From Bacteroidales bacterium (GTDB lineage Bacteria > Bacteroidota > Bacteroidia > Bacteroidales > ML635J-15), in contig JAGOLH010000013.1 in NCBI GenBank assembly GCA_017994175.1, forward strand, positions 1-53,356: a stretch of 53,356 nt of DNA, in the 5' to 3' direction. The first letter of the stretch is position 1; every line of letters starts with the position of its first letter. The notes below the pieces were generated by a model. The model saw only the letters and a list, made by a program, of their open reading frames with translations, made no database searches and was not told the origin of the DNA. Both the position numbers and the translations under genes were made by a program. Shown here piece by piece: positions 9,149 to 17,550 of the stretch.

Positions 9149-10648
9149 CTGAAAACATTTCTTACAAGTGCAGTTATCGTAATCCTGAGTTTTTGCCAGG
9201 CGAAAGCTCAGGATTATCTGCATTTTAATCATATGCCCCTTGCAATTGGCAATAAATTTTACTGCTTCGATCAGGGATATCATTCCGCTATCCACTGCAG
9301 TGCGTTCAGCGAATTAAAAATAAACAATTTCGCTGATTATACTACCGATGATGGATCGTGGATTAAGCGAAAACTTTTTCACGAACACCTCGGATTTGTG
9401 CAGGGAGAAAATTTCAAAATCATTGCCGATCCATTGTTTGAGTTTACCTACTCCCGCGATGTTGAAAGAAACGAAAATATGTATGAAAATACTCGCGGAC
9501 TGATGCTTTACGCTGAGTTATACAAAAAAATCACCCTCATCAGCAGCTATTACGAAAATCAGGCATCGATGCCGGGGTACATCGACGACTATTATAATGT
9601 ATTTCGGGTAATTCCGGGAGAAGCACGGGTAAAGCCATATAGGAACGATGCCTACGACTGGGGGACAGCCTATGCAAGCTTGAGCTATAAGCCGACCCGT
9701 TTTTTATATGTTGAAACAGGCAACGATAAAAATTTTATTGGAGATGGGTACCGTTCTCTTATACTTTCGGATTATGCGCCTCAATATCTGTACTTTAAAA
9801 CTGTTTTAAGCGCAAAGAATTTCTTTTACATGAATCTTGCCACCAGAACACTTAACCCGAATTACAATAACATAAACGGAGATACCCCCGATTGGTCTGA
9901 GAACAGCCTGTATCCTCACAAATTTGTTAATATCAATTATCTGGGTTATAACCCCACATTATTCCTTCAACTGGGGGTTTTCGAAGCAACGGCCTTTGGT
10001 ACCAATGCCCAGTTCTCAAAAAAGATTACTGCATTTTTCCCCGGATTGAACGAAGCGTTGTACCACACCAACGATACACTGCATTTTATTTGGGGCGGAA
10101 ATTTTCTGTTCTCGCCTGTTTCGAATGTTGGTATTTATGGTCAGTTTGCCTACGGCCAGAAACAAGCGGCTGCCTATCAGGCGGGATGCAAAGTTACTAT
10201 CGTCAATACGAGATGGATGAGATTTATTTTCGGGCGGATTGAATGGAATTATGTTGGAGCAGGTATGTATCAGCCCCTCGGTAACGAAAACTACTGGGGG
10301 CATTACAATCAGGTACTGGCACATCCGGCAGGCAACGATTTCTCTGAAATCATCGTGCAGGCTGCAGTGAGTAGAATCCGATTTAAGGTATCTCTCACCG
10401 GAGGAATGATTTATTATCGAACCGGGTTGGGTGCAAGGGGAATTTTCTCAGCCAATATCAACGATGCCATGGAACCTGATCGGGTTGTATTTTCTCAGGC
10501 AAGGATAGCCTATGTAGTCAATTACGCGTATCACTGGCAGTTTTTTGCATCAGCAACCTATTATAGCCGGAAAAATTCGGGAGAACATTATATTATGCCA
10601 TCGGTGGGAATAAAAACCTGTCTTCGGAATCAATACCACGATTTTTAG
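9149..10648 (+). CDS. Wzi/RemB-like outer-membrane beta-barrel protein 1, apparent CTG start
   Basis: The first ATG in this frame is at 9233, yet the 28 codons before it encode a clear signal peptide (LKTFLTSAVIVILSFCQAKA then QDYLHFN). The frame is closed by TGA at 9125-9127, and no ATG, GTG or TTG lies in between. CTG at 9149, followed by AAA, is therefore the best start and looks like an ATG changed by one base. The mature part resembles the capsule assembly Wzi family and the gliding protein RemB: GDGYRSLILSD, and the late motif YNQVLAHPAGNDF. These are outer-membrane barrels that bind or position surface polysaccharide (Wzi) or act in gliding (RemB). About 500 residues with the signal. 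It lies 11 bp after sppA and 1 bp before a paralogue. Confidence 0.7.
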   Translation: MKTFLTSAVIVILSFCQAKAQDYLHFNHMPLAIGNKFYCFDQGYHSAIHCSAFSELKINNFADYTTDDGSWIKRKLFHEHLGFVQGENFKIIADPLFEFTYSRDVERNENMYENTRGLMLYAELYKKITLISSYYENQASMPGYIDDYYNVFRVIPGEARVKPYRNDAYDWGTAYASLSYKPTRFLYVETGNDKNFIGDGYRSLILSDYAPQYLYFKTVLSAKNFFYMNLATRTLNPNYNNINGDTPDWSENSLYPHKFVNINYLGYNPTLFLQLGVFEATAFGTNAQFSKKITAFFPGLNEALYHTNDTLHFIWGGNFLFSPVSNVGIYGQFAYGQKQAAAYQAGCKVTIVNTRWMRFIFGRIEWNYVGAGMYQPLGNENYWGHYNQVLAHPAGNDFSEIIVQAAVSRIRFKVSLTGGMIYYRTGLGARGIFSANINDAMEPDRVVFSQARIAYVVNYAYHWQFFASATYYSRKNSGEHYIMPSVGIKTCLRNQYHDF

Positions 10649-10649
10649 C

Positions 10650-12254
10650 ATGACAAGGATACCGAAATATCTCATTTTGTTTTTTGCCTCTTGGGCAATG
10701 TTTCTACCATTGCAGGCGCAACTTCAGCATCTGGAATGCGGATGGGAATACTATGCGTTGCAAGAACGTTTGACCGGGAATGCGCATTCTTCGATATACC
10801 CGCTATATCGCTGCGATGTTGTGGATACTACGTTGATTGCTCCGAAAGACCTATTGAATTATACATTTACAAATTACGAAGCAGACGGGAAATATTACCG
10901 GGTAAAAAAGTTTATTTTTTCTGCTCAACCCCTCATCCATTCCGAAATTCTATTCAATACCGGCAGTAATTTCTCAGGAGGGTACGGAGCCGGTGTTCTG
11001 TTCGATGCTGAATATAATAATACCATTGCTACTCATTTCGATTTAAGTTATGTGAATTTTGCAATGACCGACTATATAAACGAATTCCGTTTACGAACAG
11101 GTGTATTGCCGGGTACTGGAAGGGTAATAAAGCAGAGGTTTCCGCAAAACATATACTCAAATTTCAATATTACTTACCGGCCTTTTCAGCTAATTACCCT
11201 TGAAGCCGGTTTTGGAAAGCATTTCTGGGGAGATGGCTACCGTTCGATGATGCTTTCGTACAATGCTTATAATTATCCGTACATAATGGCTGACCTGAAC
11301 GTATGGCACGTTCAATACCGCTTTGTTGTTGCCCAGATGAAGGACATCAATGTTCCCGAGGGCACTGTTTGGGGTGATTTTAAAACCAAATATGCTTACA
11401 TCCACTATATTGACTGGAAGGTTTGCAAATGGTTCAATTTCGGCGCTTTCGAGGCTATTATTTCCGGCGTAAACCACGGCTTTGAACCAGGCTATTTAAA
11501 TCCGGTAATTTTTTATCGGCCTGTTGAGTTTTCGTTGGGTAGCGTCGATAATGCACTTATGGGCATAAACCTGAAATTCAAATTACTAAAAAACACCTAC
11601 CTGTACGGGCAATTTGTGCTTGACGATTTTAATGTTGACGAATTCATGAACGATATTCGTCATTTGAGGAACCCCGACGATTCGGAAATACACTATGGTT
11701 TTTTCGGGAATAAGGTAGCGGGTCAGATAGGCTTAAAATCAAGTAACATTGGAGGCATAAATTACTTACATGCGTTCACGGAGTTTAATTTTGCCCGCCC
11801 TTACACCTATTCTCACGTAGTATCGCAACAAAACTACGGGCACTTTAATCAAAGTCTTGCGCATCCACTGGGTGCCAATTTCGTTGAATCGGTTTCGGGA
11901 ATCAGCTACCTGCACAAACGCTTCCTTTTCGAGGGAAAGTTCATGCTTGCTTTTACCGGACTCGACACAACAGGAACACACTTTGGGCAAGACATTTACA
12001 AACCTACTATGGATGCCCTGCAAAATGGGAATATTCCGGTAAGTACATGGTATAACCGGATTGGGCAAGGCATTGAAACAAATATTATTTACACCGAATT
12101 ATCGGCACAATATTTTATTAATCCCGATCGAAATCTTTCGGCAATTATAAGCATTGGACTGCGTCACCAACAAAACGAACTCGCAACGCAGCAGAATGTT
12201 TTAATTAAAATTGGGGTATCGGGATTGCTAATCAGGCGTTATACCGATTTCTAA
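10650..12254 (+). CDS. Wzi/RemB-like outer-membrane beta-barrel protein 2
   Basis: This 534-residue protein has a signal peptide (residues 1-23, ending LPLQAQ) and a body rich in alternating aromatic and polar residues, as in porin barrels. It shares the key motifs with the preceding gene: GDGYRSMMLSY near residue 195, and FNQSLAHPLGANF late in the chain. Overall identity is low, so the duplication is old. By family it should sit in the outer membrane and interact with surface polysaccharide or the gliding machinery; which one is inference. The ATG is one base after the previous stop, implying coupling. The last 36 codons are repeated with silent changes at 12743-12850, so this gene's 3' end has a recombination history. 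Confidence 0.75.
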   Translation: MTRIPKYLILFFASWAMFLPLQAQLQHLECGWEYYALQERLTGNAHSSIYPLYRCDVVDTTLIAPKDLLNYTFTNYEADGKYYRVKKFIFSAQPLIHSEILFNTGSNFSGGYGAGVLFDAEYNNTIATHFDLSYVNFAMTDYINEFRLRTGVLPGTGRVIKQRFPQNIYSNFNITYRPFQLITLEAGFGKHFWGDGYRSMMLSYNAYNYPYIMADLNVWHVQYRFVVAQMKDINVPEGTVWGDFKTKYAYIHYIDWKVCKWFNFGAFEAIISGVNHGFEPGYLNPVIFYRPVEFSLGSVDNALMGINLKFKLLKNTYLYGQFVLDDFNVDEFMNDIRHLRNPDDSEIHYGFFGNKVAGQIGLKSSNIGGINYLHAFTEFNFARPYTYSHVVSQQNYGHFNQSLAHPLGANFVESVSGISYLHKRFLFEGKFMLAFTGLDTTGTHFGQDIYKPTMDALQNGNIPVSTWYNRIGQGIETNIIYTELSAQYFINPDRNLSAIISIGLRHQQNELATQQNVLIKIGVSGLLIRRYTDF

Positions 12255-12303
12255 ATTTTACTGTATTCCAACTGAATTTATCTGAGAGTATTCACAGCAA
12301 CCA
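12147..12303. repeat. Diverged direct repeat, copy 1 (end of Wzi-like gene 2 plus copy of gltX tail)
   Basis: Aligns without gaps to 12743-12899 at an offset of 596 bp. It covers the last 35 codons and stop of the Wzi-like gene, a 23-bp spacer, and 18 bp identical to the last five codons and stop of gltX on the opposite strand. I count 7 differences in the 108 coding bases, all at third codon positions, 6 in the spacer, and none in the 18-bp gltX tail. Similarity fades after about 12300. Confidence 0.9.
12278..12303 (-). pseudogene. Relic of a gltX 3' end
   Basis: On the minus strand this encodes AVNTLR and a stop, as at the end of the intact gltX at 12874. Further upstream the resemblance is lost. 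It implies that the Wzi-like gene and a gltX gene were once convergent neighbours in this copy too. Confidence 0.6.
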
Positions 12304-12742
12304 CCTGAATTGTTCATTTAAATAAGGATACTTTGAGTTAAACCCAGTGATCACTATTAACGATTGGGATGCTAAAGATCGTTAAATCATTCTTTATCTT
12401 ACTTTTTCCTTAATGAAAAAGTAACAAAAAATCAAGACAAAAATAAGCTGTCTCCCCGCTCTACCCGTTTAATGAAAAACTAACAAAGTAATGTTTTGTC
12501 AACACAAGCCCTTCACCTTTGGCCGACAAAACAAAGCTGCGTGAAGCAAACCTGAGTCGGATTATTAAGGTGCTTGCTTCTCTTGCCCTTTGTTGTTTTT
12601 CTATTAAACGGGTATTCACGCTCGGGTTGGCTCGCATTTTTGTCGGGACTGCCCACGTTGCGTTGCCTACAGTGGGTTGTAAACTTATGTGGTATTTGAG
12701 AACTGGGTGCGCTTAGCTATCTATATAAAGGGACAAGTCAGG
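12304..12742. other. Structured non-coding insert between the two repeat copies
   Basis: About 440 bp with no credible gene. It holds several strong inverted repeats in a row. H1: TTAACGAT/ATCGTTAA (12357-12364 with 12378-12385). H2: a perfect 10-bp stem at 12399-12408 with 12415-12424, six-base loop. P1: arms 12462-12488 and 12588-12614, 26 pairs with two single-base bulges. Inside P1 there are two further hairpins, P2 (12492-12500 with 12525-12533, 9 bp) and P3 (12543-12553 with 12568-12580, 11 bp with a two-base bulge). P1, P2 and P3 together draw a three-way junction. It could be a dispersed intergenic repeat, a MITE-like element or a structured RNA; I cannot decide from one copy. Confidence 0.7.
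12462..12614. repeat. Three-way-junction inverted repeat within the insert
   Basis: The closing stem pairs TACCCGTTTAAT...AACAAAG (12462-12488) with its complement at 12588-12614. The junction linkers are 3, 9 and 7 nt (12489-12491, 12534-12542, 12581-12587). Such a regular nested arrangement is unlikely by chance. Confidence 0.75.
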
Positions 12743-12850
12743 ATAAGCATTGGACTGCGTCACCAACAAAACGAACTCGCAACGCAGCAGAATGTTTTCA
12801 TTAAAATTGGGGTATCGGGATTGCTTATCAGACGCTATACTGATTTTTAG
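12743..12850 (+). pseudogene. Relic: last 35 codons and stop of a Wzi-like gene
   Basis: Encodes the same C-terminus as Wzi-like gene 2 (SIGLRHQQNELATQQN ... RRYTDF) with one replacement, Leu to Phe. The other six base changes are silent, including TAA to TAG at the stop. No start codon or upstream part of the gene is present; homology begins sharply at 12743. It is thus the stump of a once functional copy, not a decayed duplicate. Confidence 0.85.
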
Positions 12851-12899
12851 ATTTCCCCGTATTCAAATTGATTTTATCTGAGAGTATTCACCGCAGCCT
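12743..12899. repeat. Diverged direct repeat, copy 2 (Wzi-like relic plus true gltX tail)
   Basis: Partner of 12147-12303. In this copy the 3' end of gltX is the real one, 23 bp from the relic's stop codon. Confidence 0.9.
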
Positions 12900-14385
12900 T
12901 AATTCTGCTTAGTGTTTGATCTTTCCCTATCATGCTGATAATGTCGAAAATATGGGGACCTTTACCGGCCCCCACAATAGCCAGACGAAGCGGATTGAGC
13001 ACTTTCCCGAATGAAAGCTGGTTTTGTTCAATCCAAACCTTAACATTGCTTTCACAATCGCTGGCTGTAAAATTTGCTGTTACCTTAAGAATTTCGGCAA
13101 CGCTCATGAGATATCCGGCCGACTCAGGTTTCCATTGTTTTTGCACAAAAACGGTGTCATATTCTGCCGGAGGGGTAAAATAGAAATACGCTTCGTCCCA
13201 GATATCCTGCACAAAGCTCACCCGTTCCTTCACAGCACTACAAACATGCACTACGGTCGCGAAAGGCGGGTTTAACCCTTTTTCACGAAGTGTTTCCATA
13301 AACAAGGTGGCAATCTCTTCGTCTGTTTTTCGTATCAAGTACTGGTGGTTGAACCATTTGGCTTTTTCGGGGTCGAAGCGGCTGCCGCTTTTACCGACCT
13401 TTTCGAGGTCGAATTTTTGTATCATTTCGTCAAGGTTCATGATTTCCTGATCATCGCCCGGGTTCCATCCAAGCAAAACCAGAAAATTGAGCAGTGCTTC
13501 CGAGAAATAACCGGCTTCGCGGTAACCACTCGATATATCGCCATCAGGACCAACCCACCGTAGTGGAAACACCGGAAAACCAAGTTGATCGCCATCGCGT
13601 TTCGAGAGTTTACCCTTCCCAGAAGGTTTCAATATAAGTGGCAGATGCGCAAATTTCGGTGGAGTCCATTCAAAAGCACCGTACAGCATAACATGAAGCG
13701 GAAGTGAAGGAAGCCACTCCTCCCCCCTGATCACATGCGAAATCTCCATCAGATGATCGTCGACAACATTTGCCAGATGATAGGTAGGCGTACCATCCGA
13801 TTTGAACAGTACTTTATCATCCAGTTCGTCCGACTGAAAAACGACTTCTCCTCTGATGATATCATGAACGGTAACTTTTGTATTCACAGGTGTTTTGAAC
13901 CGGATTACAAAAGGGGCTCCCTGAAGGAGCTTGTCGTTCCATTCATTTTCGGTTAAACTGAGTGAATTGCACAAGCCAAGGCGTGTAGAGGGGCTGTAAA
14001 CAAACGTCTTCCCTTCTTTTTCGCAGGCATGACGCAACGCGTCAAGCTCTTCCGGTTTGTCAAAAGCATAATATGCAAAACCTTTATTTAAAAGAAAATC
14101 TGCATACTGGCGATATATTGAATTCCGGTCACTCTGACGGTATGGTTCAAAAGGGCCGCCCTGTTCAATTCCCTCGTCAAATTGTAAGCCGCACCATTTC
14201 AGTGATTCAATAATGTATTTTTCGGCACCCTCAACATAGCGTACCGAATCGGTGTCTTCAATCCGAAGAATAAAGCTCCCGTTGTTTTTCCGGGCAAATA
14301 AATAATTGAACAATGCTGTTCTTACTCCACCGATGTGCAAGGGCCCCGTGGGACTGGGTGCAAAGCGCACACGTACTCGATTCAT
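12874..14385 (-). CDS. gltX: Glutamyl-tRNA synthetase
   Basis: This 503-residue class I synthetase charges tRNA-Glu (and possibly tRNA-Gln if the organism uses the amidotransferase route). The N-terminus RVRFAPSPTGPLHIGG contains the HIGH-type motif at residues 17-20. KLSKR at 259-263 is the KMSKS equivalent. Length and the C-terminal helical anticodon-binding region are normal. It follows trpS by 21 bp and is last in the long leftward run from rpsP. Its last codons are duplicated at 12278-12295 beyond the folded insert. The ATG at 14385 gives the standard N-terminus. Confidence 0.96.
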   Translation of the reverse strand: MNRVRVRFAPSPTGPLHIGGVRTALFNYLFARKNNGSFILRIEDTDSVRYVEGAEKYIIESLKWCGLQFDEGIEQGGPFEPYRQSDRNSIYRQYADFLLNKGFAYYAFDKPEELDALRHACEKEGKTFVYSPSTRLGLCNSLSLTENEWNDKLLQGAPFVIRFKTPVNTKVTVHDIIRGEVVFQSDELDDKVLFKSDGTPTYHLANVVDDHLMEISHVIRGEEWLPSLPLHVMLYGAFEWTPPKFAHLPLILKPSGKGKLSKRDGDQLGFPVFPLRWVGPDGDISSGYREAGYFSEALLNFLVLLGWNPGDDQEIMNLDEMIQKFDLEKVGKSGSRFDPEKAKWFNHQYLIRKTDEEIATLFMETLREKGLNPPFATVVHVCSAVKERVSFVQDIWDEAYFYFTPPAEYDTVFVQKQWKPESAGYLMSVAEILKVTANFTASDCESNVKVWIEQNQLSFGKVLNPLRLAIVGAGKGPHIFDIISMIGKDQTLSRIKAAVNTLR

Positions 14386-14406
14386 TTTGGATAATATTAA
14401 TTAATT

Positions 14407-15402
14407 TCAGTTCTGAAGGGATGTAACGCCAATAATTTTCCGGACTTCGGCCAGTGTTTTCGAAGCGCTGGCGCGGGCTTTTTCCGCTCCTGTTTTTGCA
14501 ACGCGTGCAATGTAGTCGTTATCGCGCGAAAGTTCTTTTATTCGTTTGCCGATAGGCTCAATTGCCTCAACCACATCCTGGGCGAGTTGTTTTTTCAGAT
14601 CTCCGTAACGGATGGAGCAATTGGCATATTGTTCTCTGAAAAACTGCAGAGTCTCTGGTTTTGAAACAACTTCCATAATGGCAAACAAGTTTTTTATAGG
14701 CTCTGTTGGTTCCGAATGGGGTACCGTGGGCCCTGTATCGGTAACTGCCTTCATTATTTTTTTTCGTATCACTTCCGAATCATCAGCCAGAAAAACACCA
14801 TTACCTTCCGATTTTCCCATTTTTCCTGTTCCATCAAGACCCGGTATTTTAATCAGGGCATTCCCAAAGTTATAGGGTTCTGGTTCCTTAAAAAACTCTG
14901 TTTGATACAGCGTATTAAATCGTCTTACATATTTACGCGTCATTTCGAGATGCTGCTCCTGGTCTTTACCAACGGGAACTTTATCAGCGCGGTGTATAAG
15001 GATATCGGCAGCCATCAGCACCGGGTAGGTAAGCAAGCCGGCATTGATGTTGTCGGGTTGCTTGCGTGCTTTTTCTTTAAAAGATGCTGTCCGTTCCAAT
15101 TCTCCCTTATAGGCGAGCATATTCAGTATAAGATAAAGTTCAAAAATTTCGGGTACGTCGCTCTGAATATATAGTGTTGATACTTCAGGATCCAGACCGG
15201 CAGCCAGATACTCAATAAGCACCTGCTTAACATTGCTGTGAAAATCAGCTGAATTGGGGTGCGTTGTGAGGGAGTGATAATCGGCAATAAAGAAAAAGCA
15301 ATGGTTCGAATGCTGCATTCTTACAAAATTTTTCACTGCACCATAATAATTACCGAGATGCAGGTTGCCCGTCGATCGTATTCCACTTAAAACAGTTTCC
15401 AT
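14407..15402 (-). CDS. trpS: Tryptophanyl-tRNA synthetase
   Basis: 331 residues, the usual bacterial TrpRS length. METVLSGIRSTGNLHLGNYY contains the HIGH motif (HLGN, 15-18) and KMGKS at 194-198 is the KMSKS loop. The enzyme charges tRNA-Trp in the cytoplasm. It lies 17 bp downstream of the S41 protease gene and 21 bp upstream of gltX, in the same leftward run. Confidence 0.96.
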   Translation of the reverse strand: METVLSGIRSTGNLHLGNYYGAVKNFVRMQHSNHCFFFIADYHSLTTHPNSADFHSNVKQVLIEYLAAGLDPEVSTLYIQSDVPEIFELYLILNMLAYKGELERTASFKEKARKQPDNINAGLLTYPVLMAADILIHRADKVPVGKDQEQHLEMTRKYVRRFNTLYQTEFFKEPEPYNFGNALIKIPGLDGTGKMGKSEGNGVFLADDSEVIRKKIMKAVTDTGPTVPHSEPTEPIKNLFAIMEVVSKPETLQFFREQYANCSIRYGDLKKQLAQDVVEAIEPIGKRIKELSRDNDYIARVAKTGAEKARASASKTLAEVRKIIGVTSLQN

Positions 15403-15419
15403 TGTTGGTTACTTTTTTC

Positions 15420-17105
15420 TCATTTATTTTTAACGCCGAGAATAGAATCGTACATAGCTTTGTTGGAGATGACTTCAATTGCTTTGTTCAGTTCCTCGTC
15501 GTATTTCATTTCATATTGAATTTTTCCTTTTTGATAATAATACCGGTGTACGATTTCCATTCCCAGAATTTCGCTAATCTCGTCTTTAAAAACCAACAGG
15601 TCTTTGTTGGTATCATGACCTAATTTGAGGCGTAAGGCCTCGAGTTCCGCTTCTGCCACTGAAAAGTATTTCTCTTCTTTCGAAGTTTCTATCAGTTCGT
15701 TAAGCAATTCCTCGCTCTCGGTCTGGTATTCGAAATGCTTATCGGACAAATAGCTTACAAAATCGCCGTATAATGCATCATCAATGTGGAACTCGGCAGC
15801 ACCGGCAATGGTATTATTTTTAGCAGTATAGTCTGTTGCAAAGTCGAAAATGAAGTTTTCAAGAATCAGGCTTTCAGTAATACTGGCAATTTTTCGCGGT
15901 TCAGTAACAATATCGGGCAATACCCCTCCACCGTCGAAAACGCTGCGGCCATTGCGGGTCTTAAATTCCGACACCAGCGAATCGGGGACCCTTCCAACAC
16001 TTCCGTCTTCGTTGCGATGGGTATAATCGAGTGCTTGTATACATCTTCCGCTGGGGATGTAATATTTGGCTGTGGTAACTTTTAGCTTTGAGTTATAACT
16101 CAGATCGCGTGTGGTCTGTACAAGCCCCTTGCCATAAGTTTTCTGCCCGATAATCACTCCCCTGTCGAGATCCTGCATACAGCCCGAAACGATTTCGGAG
16201 GCAGATGCCGAGCCGCTATTTACAAGAACAACAAGTGGGATAGTAGCATCGAGGGGCAATTCGGTAGTTTTGTATTCCTTATCCCATTGCTCAACTTTAC
16301 CTTTAGTACTAACCACAAGAACGTCTTTCTCGAGAAACAGATTACAAATTTTAACAGCTTCTACCAATAACCCGCCCGGGTTTCCCCTGAGGTCCAGTAT
16401 TACCCCATTGAGTTTACGGTTCTGGCTAAGTTCGAGATAGGCGTCACGCACTTCGGTAGTAGCCGTATTGGTAAAACTGCTCAGTTGAATATAAGCAATA
16501 TCGCCTTTGAGTAATTCGTAGTAAGGAACACTCGGGATTTTTATTTCTTCTCTGGTAATCGTAATTTCCATTGCAGCATTCTCCCCGGTACGTCTGATAC
16601 TGAGTTTTACATTTGTTCCCGGCTGGCCTTTCAATAACTCCGACACATCGGAGGTGTTTTTACCTTTGGTATCTTTGCCATCAATTGCAACAATGATATC
16701 GCCGGCTTTCAGTCCTGATTTCTGCGCTGGAAAGCCCTGGTACGGTTCCGATATTGCAACATAATCTTCGTATTTTCTGATTAGAGCACCAATGCCCCCA
16801 TACTCTCCGGTAGTCATGAATCGTAAATCTTCAATTTCGTCTTCCGGCAAATACACTGTGTAGGGATCCATTTTTTCAAGCATTGCATCTATAGCAATTC
16901 TTATGGTTTTCGCCGGGTCGATTTCATCAACATAAAACAAGTCGAGCTCTTTGTACAGAGAATAAAATATATCGAGTTGCTTTACAGTTTCAAAGTCCTT
17001 ATCCTCCTGTGCTCGCACTTCAGCGGGCAATAGCATGAGAGATCCCAGCAAAAAAAACAGGGATAAAAAACTAAATTTATTGAATCTTACCTTTTTGAAT
17101 TTCAT
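15420..17105 (-). CDS. S41-family carboxy-terminal processing protease (CtpA/Prc-like)
   Basis: A 561-residue periplasmic serine protease. A signal peptide (about residues 1-32, ending EVRA) is followed by the S41 N-terminal helices, a PDZ domain around residues 95-185 (with GIGALIRKY and GLKAGDIIVAIDGKD) and the catalytic core. Ser301 (central Ser of SASAS), Lys326 (in TYGKG) and Gln330 form the expected triad, with the usual 25- and 4-residue spacings. The family trims or degrades exported proteins from the C-terminus. About 130 residues after the core are Bacteroidota-type extension. The start overlaps the end of rnpA by 29 bp, so translation is probably coupled. Confidence 0.93.
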   Translation of the reverse strand: MKFKKVRFNKFSFLSLFFLLGSLMLLPAEVRAQEDKDFETVKQLDIFYSLYKELDLFYVDEIDPAKTIRIAIDAMLEKMDPYTVYLPEDEIEDLRFMTTGEYGGIGALIRKYEDYVAISEPYQGFPAQKSGLKAGDIIVAIDGKDTKGKNTSDVSELLKGQPGTNVKLSIRRTGENAAMEITITREEIKIPSVPYYELLKGDIAYIQLSSFTNTATTEVRDAYLELSQNRKLNGVILDLRGNPGGLLVEAVKICNLFLEKDVLVVSTKGKVEQWDKEYKTTELPLDATIPLVVLVNSGSASASEIVSGCMQDLDRGVIIGQKTYGKGLVQTTRDLSYNSKLKVTTAKYYIPSGRCIQALDYTHRNEDGSVGRVPDSLVSEFKTRNGRSVFDGGGVLPDIVTEPRKIASITESLILENFIFDFATDYTAKNNTIAGAAEFHIDDALYGDFVSYLSDKHFEYQTESEELLNELIETSKEEKYFSVAEAELEALRLKLGHDTNKDLLVFKDEISEILGMEIVHRYYYQKGKIQYEMKYDEELNKAIEVISNKAMYDSILGVKNK

Positions 17106-17517
17106 TGAATTTTGGGTTAATTTCTATGGTTTTACATATTCTTTGTAAAGATAGAATTATTTTTCTTTCAATTTCGCCCCAGGTCGCATCAGCCGATGAG
17201 GTAATAATGAATGCAATGGTAACGTCTTTCTTGTTTTCGGTGGCAGAAGCACATATTTCCATTTTATTTTGCCGGAATGCTTCGCGCATAAGTCGTTTTA
17301 CCCGATTACGATTCACTGCAAGCCTTATGTTTTTTTTTGGTGCAGTGAACAATACCTTAACCTGACCTGCTGCATCGGTTTTGGTAACCAGAAAAACTGT
17401 TTTCAATCCGGATTGCATAAAGTAATTGCCCTTCATGAATAAGGGTTTAATTTCGGTATCCTTCGAAATTATTTCACTCTTACGCAACCGAAAATCGTTT
17501 TTCTCCTGCGTTGTCAT
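17077..17517 (-). CDS. rnpA: Ribonuclease P protein component
   Basis: This 146-residue basic protein binds the RNase P RNA and helps mature tRNA 5' ends. The RNR signature is RLAVNRNRVKRLMREAFR at residues 65-82. It is slightly longer than the usual 110-130 residues, the extra being an N-terminal stretch. It is not next to rpmH, as it is in many bacteria; here it sits between hemD and an S41 protease gene. The last 29 bp overlap the protease gene. Confidence 0.93.
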   Translation of the reverse strand: MTTQEKNDFRLRKSEIISKDTEIKPLFMKGNYFMQSGLKTVFLVTKTDAAGQVKVLFTAPKKNIRLAVNRNRVKRLMREAFRQNKMEICASATENKKDVTIAFIITSSADATWGEIERKIILSLQRICKTIEINPKFNEIQKGKIQ

Positions 17518-17550
17518 TGCTGTAATATTGTTTGGGGTTGACGGCAGGAG

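Noticed and set aside
12519..12716. 65-codon open frame inside the folded insert
   Set aside because: It runs through the P2, P3 and P1 inverted repeats, has no family-like features and no promoter or start context; most likely chance.
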